Shown: positions 8,165 through 13,335 of the stretch, one piece after another
Numbering within the stretch: the first letter of the stretch is position 1
Layout: every line of letters starts with the position of its first letter
The notes under the pieces: model-generated
The model's database searches: none
What the model was told of the DNA's origin: nothing
Seen by the model: only the letters and a program-made list of their open reading frames with translations
NCBI GenBank assembly: GCA_001970855.1
Contig: LSSN01005562.1
Span: 1-13,335, forward strand
Origin: Smittium culicis
Taxonomy: Eukaryota; Kickxellomycota; Harpellomycetes; Harpellales; Legeriomycetaceae
Reading direction: 5' to 3'
Length of the DNA stretch: 13,335 nucleotides
Position numbers and translations under genes: made by a program

Positions 8165-8716
8165 TCATCGGTTGGAGTAGGACCCGTTCGATGGCTCAAG
8201 GATTCCTGATTGAATTTTGGATTTTAGCAGGGCTTTTATATCTTCCTGTATTTTCTTTGGTACGGGGTATGGTTTGTGGAGCCACGGGTCATGGTCAACA
8301 GTTTCTACCTTTATTGGGCCCTCGATCTGTGTACTTAGAATTCCCATTTCTTCTGGCTTAAAAGCAAAAGCTCGATCACATGGTTCCAATGCCGCTTTAA
8401 ATAACTGCACTTCTCCAGGAGTAAGGTTATCATTTCCTATCACCAAATCATTTAATCTTTCCGGAGTTAGCCGTTTCTTGGTGCTAAACTGTATTTTATC
8501 TTCTAAGATGCAAGGGGATTTAGATTCTTTAAGAGCTTTTGACACTGGATGTACCTTATTGTTAACTGATTTGTATCTAGTTAACACTTCCGAGTTATGT
8601 TCAGGAATATTGACCTTTCCCAACACGCAGACAACTATTTGGGACATGTTAACATCTATGGAAATTTCAGAGTCCAGGTTATTCTTATCTCCGCTGGTCT
8701 CTTTTATCGTTCACGC
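8165..8716 (-). pseudogene. pol: pol segment 2: protease-RT connector and first RT motifs
   Basis: Frame 1 opens after a TGA at 8717-8719. The first ATG is at 8647, but it probably is not used, since pol is normally one polyprotein. The segment has a connector, a T-P-E-R-L motif, then the family pattern F-K-P-E-E-M-G and the RT entry H-K-P-Y-P-V-P-K-K with G-I-L-E-P-S-N-G-S-Y-S-N-R. A TGA at 8165-8167 interrupts exactly where the next residue should be Trp of the S-x-W-F/V motif. The frame resumes at once downstream, so this is one nonsense codon and not a frameshift. Confidence 0.8.
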
Positions 8717-9611
8717 AGAAGGTCGCCGCAGCGTCCGAAACCTCGTCACGGATAGTATACCAGAGAGAACCGTCGGCTCTGTTGTCTTTCAAGACTCTGC
8801 TCCTTATATCCCAAGGCCTACCCAAAATGACTGGGTTTTTTGTATAATCACTTACAAACAAGGATACCCTAACTGATACTCCGTATATTTCGATTTCGAC
8901 GTCATTGCAAACACCAAGCATTTTACTGGAACCTTGATTAGCATCAACAAGATTCCAATTAATCGATTCATCCAGCTTAACTCTCCCTAAAGATTTAAGT
9001 GCTTGAAAGACCCCAGTGCTCATTAGATTAATTTCGCTCCCTTCATCAAACAATAACTGCACTTCTGCTCCTTGAATTCTACCGTTTACCTTTTCTGAGC
9101 CTACAGCGAGATACTCAGTTTTCCAGTCGTTTTGAACTGCAGAGGTTTCGAGTGGTTTGGGTTGAGTGGTTGTAATATTTTCAGCGATTACCACCCTCTT
9201 TGGGCGTAAATCGTCATTTAATGATTTTCTTATCATATGAGAGACACTAGCAAGCTCCTGAAGAGATATTTCAATTTTTGAAGATTTGCACCTCTCCAAT
9301 ACTCGATCTTGAAATTTCGATTCTACAATGTTTGACTTTATTTTATATGGTTTGTCTACCAGACCCTGTTCGAATAAAACTTTATCATTTTCAAAGGCAG
9401 CGGAGTTGGGTAAGTAAGTATCATCAGCCGGATCTAAGACCTTTGGTAGTTCAGATATCCTCCTAGTGGTTTGCTTATTGTTACCAGGTGTATTGGTGTT
9501 AGATTTGGTTTGTTTTTCGCTGTAGGGTGAGAAGCGATCTGGGTTGTTGCTACTGCGACGTGTTGCTGCGAGGGAGTTCACAAGGTTCGAGAATTCGTCT
9601 TCTGGAACCAT
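8685..9611 (-). CDS. pol: pol segment 1: N-terminal linker and aspartic protease
   Basis: 308 residues from ATG 9611 to TAA 8685-8687. Residues 1-165 are a low-complexity, then helical linker. A retropepsin follows: V-N-G-R-I-Q-G-A-E-V (175-184), the active-site loop L-F-D-E-G-S-E-I-N-L-M (187-197) and the distal V-I-L-G-R-P-W-D (261-268), the counterpart of the I-L-G-R/N flap-end motif. The catalytic Asp is D189, in a D-E-G rather than D-T/S-G triad. The protease cuts Gag and Pol during particle maturation. The frame ends just after the protease; the rest of pol continues in the +1 frame. The shift must lie between the frame-1 opening near 8717 and 8687, and an A-run at about 8703-8706 is the likely place. 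Confidence 0.85.
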   Translation of the reverse strand: MVPEDEFSNLVNSLAATRRSSNNPDRFSPYSEKQTKSNTNTPGNNKQTTRRISELPKVLDPADDTYLPNSAAFENDKVLFEQGLVDKPYKIKSNIVESKFQDRVLERCKSSKIEISLQELASVSHMIRKSLNDDLRPKRVVIAENITTTQPKPLETSAVQNDWKTEYLAVGSEKVNGRIQGAEVQLLFDEGSEINLMSTGVFQALKSLGRVKLDESINWNLVDANQGSSKMLGVCNDVEIEIYGVSVRVSLFVSDYTKNPVILGRPWDIRSRVLKDNRADGSLWYTIRDEVSDAAATFCVNDKRDQRR

Positions 9612-9731
9612 TTTTTCGGCATCTGTCGAGCTAATATTTAGTTCCTGATCGAAGTGTCGGGACCTAGATACTAGGTAGTAACAATTATGTTGATTTTTTT
9701 AAAAATAATAAAAAGTATAAATAGAATAAAG

Positions 9732-9769
9732 GATATTTTATTGCTATGGAATTAATATAATAAAATATC
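9732..9769. repeat. Perfect 11-bp inverted repeat (hairpin) in the gag-pol spacer
   Basis: GATATTTTATT at 9732-9742 and AATAAAATATC at 9759-9769 enclose a 16-nt loop. An all-A/T stem of this length is less striking in AT-rich DNA than the 15-bp one beside it. Confidence 0.7.
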
Positions 9770-9864
9770 TAACTTTAAATACTTTTTTGATAAGCCTAAA
9801 TTATTTTAATCAGTTGAAAACACTTAATGGAATTTTCTAGATTAATAATCTCTTAGACGTAATG

Positions 9865-9912
9865 ATTAGTCATTAAGAAATGAATTAGTAATCATACTTC
9901 TTAATGACTAAT
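9865..9912. repeat. Perfect 15-bp inverted repeat (hairpin) in the gag-pol spacer
   Basis: ATTAGTCATTAAGAA at 9865-9879 and its exact complement TTCTTAATGACTAAT at 9898-9912 enclose an 18-nt loop that has further partial pairing. The left arm overlaps a smaller palindrome, TAATGA-ttag-TCATTA (9860-9875). Confidence 0.85.
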
Positions 9913-9951
9913 ACACAAGGAACGTGATTGATTCCGTATGCCATGATTGGT

Positions 9952-11028
9952 TCATGACACGAAGTTAACTCTAACCAAGTTACTAACCACAGATTTTTTC
10001 GGTTTAATAAAAGCTTTTATACCTCCTCTATTAAAATTTAGCGGGTAGGGTTCTCCATTTAAATCAGTAACCATTCCTCGGGTTCCGATTTTTACGAGCC
10101 CTATTTCAATGTCCTGATTAAGCAGTGTATAGTCTCGCTTCAAGTGATCGCTATCACAGTAAGCGCATTTAGGCTTACTATGGTCTCTAAAAGAGCGAGC
10201 GTCTTTATTAGTTGAATGGGTATAGGTTGAACGCTCTTCTATACGCTTTATTTCTAAACTCATTGCGTTCATTTGGTTGATTAGAGACTTAATATCCTCA
10301 GATCCTTTCTCTTTCATAGGAGGCGAGGTATTTGGAATACTCCCTACTTCCTTGGTTTTAAAGTGCGTTAGGTGAGGATTTTGAATAGTTAATTGTGGCT
10401 CCTCTTGAGCGGAATGAATAATATTAGATTCTTGTTTAAGAAGCTTGATCCGTTTCTGTGAGTTGATCTCGTTACGGATAATAGGCACTAATAGGTCATA
10501 GTTTAGCAGGCACCCTTCAGTGTCATATATTTTATCCCCAATTCTGTCGATAATATCGATTGGAATAGCTTTTATTACCAGGTTACTTCTGTTGGCAACA
10601 GAGATCGAGCCTTTTTTTATAAGCTTATCACTCATGAATTCAAAATTATACATAAATTCCTCAAAGTTGTTATGAGTAAATCCTTTACGCGTGAGATCTT
10701 CGATACTTTTTATGGAGATGGTATCTGAATCAGATTTAAATCTTATTTTTAGCATAGATTTAAAGCTTTCCCAGTCCCGTTTTTCATATGGAGTGGTTTT
10801 AATGAGGCTTTCGTTGATAGCTTGGTCACAATAATAAGGAAATAGGAGAGTCTTTTGCTGCGAAGTGTTTTTAAATGTTACCAGTTCGTAAAGTTCAATG
10901 AAAGAAAGTACACCAGAACCTTTGAATAATGGAGCGTTAACAGAACCTGGAGCAATTTCTGGGATTCCAGAGATAAAAGAATCACTTTTGAGTGAAGACA
11001 TAGATTTAGGCGGAGAACCCTCGCTCAT
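9952..11028 (-). CDS. gag: gag: capsid/nucleocapsid protein of the gypsy element (358 aa)
   Basis: The single open frame of 358 residues after the leader starts at ATG 11028. Residues 25-215 look like a Ty3/gypsy capsid: A-P-L-F-K-G followed by F-I-E-L-Y-E-L, a Y-C-D motif (66-68), and D-W-E-S-F-K-S-M-L (85-93). A Lys/Glu-rich linker leads to a degenerate knuckle C288-x2-C291-x3-H295-x4-Y300, one residue short and with Tyr (TAT, 10129-10131) for the final Cys. The P-L-N-F-N-R-G-G-I-K segment (329-338) is a conserved Gag tail in related fungal-type elements, as I recall them. Gag builds the virus-like particle that packages the element RNA. The stop is TGA 9952-9954, with no direct fusion to pol. 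The frame is intact, but RNA binding may be impaired. Confidence 0.88.
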   Translation of the reverse strand: MSEGSPPKSMSSLKSDSFISGIPEIAPGSVNAPLFKGSGVLSFIELYELVTFKNTSQQKTLLFPYYCDQAINESLIKTTPYEKRDWESFKSMLKIRFKSDSDTISIKSIEDLTRKGFTHNNFEEFMYNFEFMSDKLIKKGSISVANRSNLVIKAIPIDIIDRIGDKIYDTEGCLLNYDLLVPIIRNEINSQKRIKLLKQESNIIHSAQEEPQLTIQNPHLTHFKTKEVGSIPNTSPPMKEKGSEDIKSLINQMNAMSLEIKRIEERSTYTHSTNKDARSFRDHSKPKCAYCDSDHLKRDYTLLNQDIEIGLVKIGTRGMVTDLNGEPYPLNFNRGGIKAFIKPKKSVVSNLVRVNFVS

Positions 11029-11350
11029 ATTGGTGACAGATGTAAAAATATCAACGAATTGAGATGAACCAGAATAAAAAAGTTGTGAACAAGATACTAT
11101 TGTTGGATAATATATTCCAAAAGTTGATAAAATTATTATTCAACAAGGCAAATATATAAAAATGGGTTGTAGTTGAAACAGATGTACTAGAAAGAGCTGC
11201 TGGTTGAATTGTAGAACGTCAGCAAAACAGGCTAAGTTGGAGTCAAAAGTACGAGTTTTGCTGTAGAGCGATTGAGAATCCGAATCAGTTGGAAAAAGTT
11301 TCCGAGTTAGGAGTGTAAAACGATAGAGAATAAAAAAGTAGAAAAGCAAA
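11029..11350 (-). other. Untranslated leader upstream of gag
   Basis: About 320 bp between the primer-site candidate and the gag ATG. It has only short minus-strand ORFs with no recognisable domain. RNA packaging and dimerisation signals would be expected here, but I can point to none. Confidence 0.45.
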
Positions 11351-11368
11351 GTCCTGGCAGGATCACCA
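11351..11368 (-). other. Candidate tRNA primer-binding site
   Basis: Four bases inside the 5' LTR, the minus strand reads TGGTGATCCTGCCAGGAC, which starts with the TGG that pairs with a tRNA 3' CCA end. The matching tRNA 3' end would be GTCCTGGCAGGATCACCA. I do not recognise which tRNA this is. Position and TGG start are the only evidence. Confidence 0.5.
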
Positions 11369-11372
11369 CTAA

Positions 11373-11844
11373 TGTCGTGGTTATTTTGTGACCACGTACC
11401 TAGTTTTTTTTTCTAGGTTTTTTTTGTATAATTACTAAAATAATAAGTTAATTTAATAATTAGAGTATTCTTTATATGTATTTTTTTATTTATTTATTTA
11501 TTTATTTATTTTTTTTTTTTCCCGATGACCAAACTTAAAGGAAAATTGGGCTATCTTTATATCCCAAAAATCCTTGATCCTTTTTATTTTAATACCAATA
11601 CTCCTTTTACCGATGGGATTTCGGATGTTTCTCGGAGTATCCGTGTAGAAATAGCAATTAATTTATGAGTAATATAGATAAGATAAGATAAGAGAAGAGA
11701 AATTAAACTTATAGACGTAAGCTTATAATGAGAATTAAAGGTATTGGCCGAGAAACCCAAAAGGTAAAACACATTAAATAATTATGTCTTATAATTGGCG
11801 GAAGTTAGCTACCTTCTGCCTCGTCGTCGGTTTCCACCGCGACA
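11373..11844 (-). repeat. 5' LTR of the gypsy element (472 bp)
   Basis: A direct copy of 5143-5609. The two differ only by one substitution (T at 11689, G at 5454) inside a GATA/GAGAA purine repeat and by a net 5-bp change in a TTTA/T tract (11481-11520 versus 5251-5285). Termini are TG...CA with TGTCGTGG against TGTCGCGG as an 8-bp near-perfect inverted pair. It supplies the promoter for the element RNA. Confidence 0.95.
11470..11561 (-). promoter_or_regulatory. Candidate TATA boxes and AATAAA tract in the 5' LTR
   Basis: TATAAAG occurs on the minus strand at 11561-11555 and again at 11476-11470. The TTTA/T tract at 11481-11520 between them reads as tandem AATAAA on that strand. A TATA box followed by poly(A) signals fits a U3/R arrangement, but these motifs are easy to find by chance in AT-rich DNA. 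The same pair is in the 3' LTR (5320-5326 and 5240-5246). Confidence 0.35.
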
Positions 11845-11848
11845 CTTG
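11845..11848. repeat. Target-site duplication CTTG, right copy
   Basis: CTTG directly after the right LTR terminus, matching 5139-5142. The next base out on either side does not match, so the duplication is exactly 4 bp. Confidence 0.85.
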
Positions 11849-13295
11849 TAGGCTGCTCTTCGTCTTGCACCAGTTTCCAAAATTCGCTCGGAATAGAGTC
11901 TATTCCTGGAGATTTTTTATTGGGCGTACTTTTAAGTGCAGCTGTAATTACTTCCCATGTCGGTATACGGTAGCATTCAGTGTACGGTTCAGGGATTATT
12001 TCATTTAGATCATGAATATATTGATTTTCAGGCGCTACAGCCAGTGCTGAGAAGTGGTCCGCCCAAATTCCAAGTTGCTCTTAATGCTGTGATTTTGTGC
12101 CACTATTATCACTAATCTGTCTGATCTGGCTGTTGAAGCTGGAGAGTGGCTTCATTTGGCTTTTCAGATATTTCCAGGTTTTTCAAGAGTCCTTTTTAAA
12201 CAGCTTGTCAATGGCATTAATTTTTTTCTTTGGTGCATTTTTTTTGCTGTCAGATTTTATTGCTCTCTTAGATGCATTAAAATAATTCATATATTCATTT
12301 ACGCCTACGGTATTGTTCAAAAATCCTTGGAATTTTGCTCGCCTCACTCTGATCAGCTTCCTAGTTTTTTTACTAAGAGTGACATCAAAGTGCGAATTTT
12401 TTTCTGCGGCGGAATTAAGTTCATCGGCTACTGATTTTGCTGCGGTATGCATGTCAGTAATGATTTTATTAGTGTCCGAATCGAGGTGTAATAGCGCGGA
12501 AAATCTGTTATTATTAACTATTTTATCAGCATTAATAGCAATTTTTTCAAGGCTTATTTTTTTGGTGGAATTTAATTGGGCGCCTATTTTATCCATTGCC
12601 CACGATACTGTTACTGGGAGATGGTCAGATAGGTCGATATTTTTTATGACTTCGGATCTGAATGGGTGCGAATCCATATTGCGGAAGCAGATATGATCGA
12701 TCATTCTGCCCATTTTCCCTTTGGTAGTTCGGGATCCTTTAGAGTTTAGTATTGGGACTCGTGTTAGGCCAACTCCAATTTTATTAATAAAATTTATAGT
12801 GGCTTTCGCGTCCATATTAAAATAGCCAGTCAGGATTATTCTGCAGTTTTTGTTCTTTCTGCACTCTTTCTGAAGGAATTTTCCAACTTCAGAAACCATA
12901 TTTTTCTTTTTTGTGGTGTTGTGCGGAGTGTGGATATTCACAATTATAAACTCGATTTTTTCAGAGTTAATATTTTTTCCATACACTTTGGCCGCCATCC
13001 AGCTGGTGTTGTTTATGTATTCAGATATTTTGAGGCCTGATTTATTGCGCACTCCAATGAGCAGCCCAGAGCCGTGTTTTGTGAGTTTTTTTTTAGACTC
13101 TACAGTGGTGTATTCTTGGAGGTAGCACCTGTGAGTTTTTTCAGACAGGTGCGTCTCCTGGATTGTAATAATAGTTGATTTTGACAGCTTAAAAAAATAA
13201 TCAAGTTCTTTGATTTTATTTTTTATTGACTGTATGTTATACGTCATGAGCTTCAGAGTTTGCAATTCGGTGAATTTTTGTTCCCTGATCAGCAT
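11849..13295 (-). pseudogene. LINE-B ORF2, N-terminal part: AP-like endonuclease and linker to RT
   Basis: From ATG 13295 the frame encodes 370 residues to TGA at 12183-12185. It then reads on to TAA at 12081-12083 and again to the gypsy insertion, where a K-S-P-G-I-D-S-I-P motif marks the start of the RT region. The endonuclease nicks target DNA for target-primed reverse transcription. Visible motifs: M-T-Y-N-I-Q (N20), I-Q-E-T-H (E47), G-S-G (75-77), G-R-M-I-D-H (195-201) and S-D-H-L-P-V (223-228). The G-D-F-N motif reads G-Y-F-N (Y158, codon 12822-12824), so a catalytic Asp is lost. With two stops and this change, the copy should lack endonuclease activity. The frame is open upstream to the window end, so the start is provisional. 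Confidence 0.85.
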
Positions 13296-13335
13296 GGCAT
13301 TTGATATTGTTCGATTTTTCTTGAGCCTATTTTTT

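Larger units (their letters stand above)
9612..9951 (-). other. gag-pol spacer, AT-rich with two hairpins
   Basis: 340 bp separate the gag stop from the first pol ATG. The pol frame is open upstream only to about 9700, without another ATG. The rest is closed in all minus-strand frames of any length. Two strong inverted repeats (separate entries) lie here. Most fungal-type relatives join gag and pol directly, so this spacer is unexpected. It could be an expansion, a small insertion, or diverged coding sequence. Confidence 0.5.
5143..11844 (-). mobile_element. Complete Ty3/gypsy-type LTR retrotransposon nested in LINE-B
   Basis: The element is 6702 bp with direct LTRs of 467 and 472 bp that begin TGTCG and end CGACA on the plus strand. 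It is flanked by CTTG on both sides (5139-5142 and 11845-11848). Minus-strand order is 5' LTR, primer-site candidate, leader, gag, spacer, protease, RT, RNase H, integrase with a GPY module, polypurine tract, 3' LTR. RT and RNase H before integrase is the Ty3/gypsy order. Pol has one frameshift and three in-frame stops, so the copy cannot be autonomous under the standard code. Confidence 0.95.
3118..13335 (-). mobile_element. LINE-B: non-LTR retrotransposon split by a nested gypsy element
   Basis: LINE-B occupies 13335-11849 and 5142-3118 on the minus strand. Taking out 5143-11848 (element plus one CTTG copy) removes 6706 bp and puts the endonuclease and RT parts in a single frame: 3378 bp from 13295 to 3212, exactly 1126 codons. 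ORF2 is followed by an 81-bp 3' UTR (3131-3211) and an A-run (T-run 3118-3130). The frame is still open from 13295 to the window edge, so ORF1 and perhaps the true ORF2 start lie outside. Endonuclease plus RT with no RNase H suggests a jockey/CR1-like group. That clade call is an inference. Confidence 0.85.

Noticed and set aside
6122..8167. Genome-wide reassignment of TGA to Trp
   Set aside because: Gag and the LINE ORF2s terminate at TGA, Trp is TGG throughout, and TAA stops also interrupt the ORFs, so plain mutation is simpler.
8217..8876. A 219-aa plus-strand ORF opposite gypsy pol
   Set aside because: Antisense shadow of the protease-RT connector; no recognisable domain.
11140..11349. 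A 69-aa ORF in the leader upstream of gag
   Set aside because: Low-complexity hydrophobic composition, no recognisable motif, different frame from gag.
1..13335. Prokaryotic defence system, CRISPR or phage region
   Set aside because: No repeat-spacer array, no operon-like gene set; all genes belong to eukaryotic retrotransposons.

Overview
The window is a stack of retrotransposons. No host gene, tRNA or rRNA was found, and every coding segment reads on the minus strand. It suggests a eukaryotic, AT-rich, transposon-laden genome with long A/T homopolymers. By my reading of the families, the LTR-element Gag (a C-x2-C-D-S...D-H...R-D knuckle followed by a PLNFNRGGIK-type segment), its D-x-G-S-E-I-N protease and its DD34E integrase are closest to elements of fungi, including early-diverging fungi and microsporidia. 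The LINE reverse transcriptase (RT) looks compatible with that. This placement is from memory of family features and has low confidence.

Layout, read 3'->5' along the given strand: (1) 13335-11849 and 5142-3118 are the two halves of one LINE, 'LINE-B'. They hold an AP-endonuclease (EN) domain, a linker, an RT domain, a C-terminal C-x2-C-x9-H-x4-C finger, an 81-bp 3' UTR and a poly(A) tail. (2) A complete Ty3/gypsy-type element, 5143-11844 (6702 bp), sits inside that ORF2. It has near-identical LTRs, a CTTG target duplication, a primer-binding-site candidate, gag, a gag-pol spacer with hairpins, a pol with protease, RT, RNase H and integrase, and a polypurine tract. (3) 2558-~2900 is the 3' end of another LINE ('LINE-C'), with a related ORF2 terminus, a short 3' UTR and an A tail. 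(4) ~2557-1 is the 5' part of a third LINE ('LINE-A'): leader, a frameshifted ORF1 with a CCHC knuckle, and the first residues of ORF2 endonuclease running off the window. The three LINE copies lie head to tail in one orientation.

Almost everything is broken. Gypsy pol has one frameshift and three in-frame stops (two of them TGA where Trp is expected), and the Gag knuckle is degenerate. LINE-B ORF2 has two stops and a Tyr in place of a catalytic endonuclease Asp. LINE-A has two frameshifts in ORF1 and two stops in ORF2. Yet the gypsy LTRs differ only within simple repeats. The insertion is therefore recent, and the damaged copy was probably moved by proteins supplied in trans. I do not see a new non-transposon system. 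The most unusual points are this mismatch between young LTRs and a damaged interior, the paired hairpins between gag and pol, the Gly6 loop in the integrase zinc-binding domain, and the head-to-tail LINE cluster.
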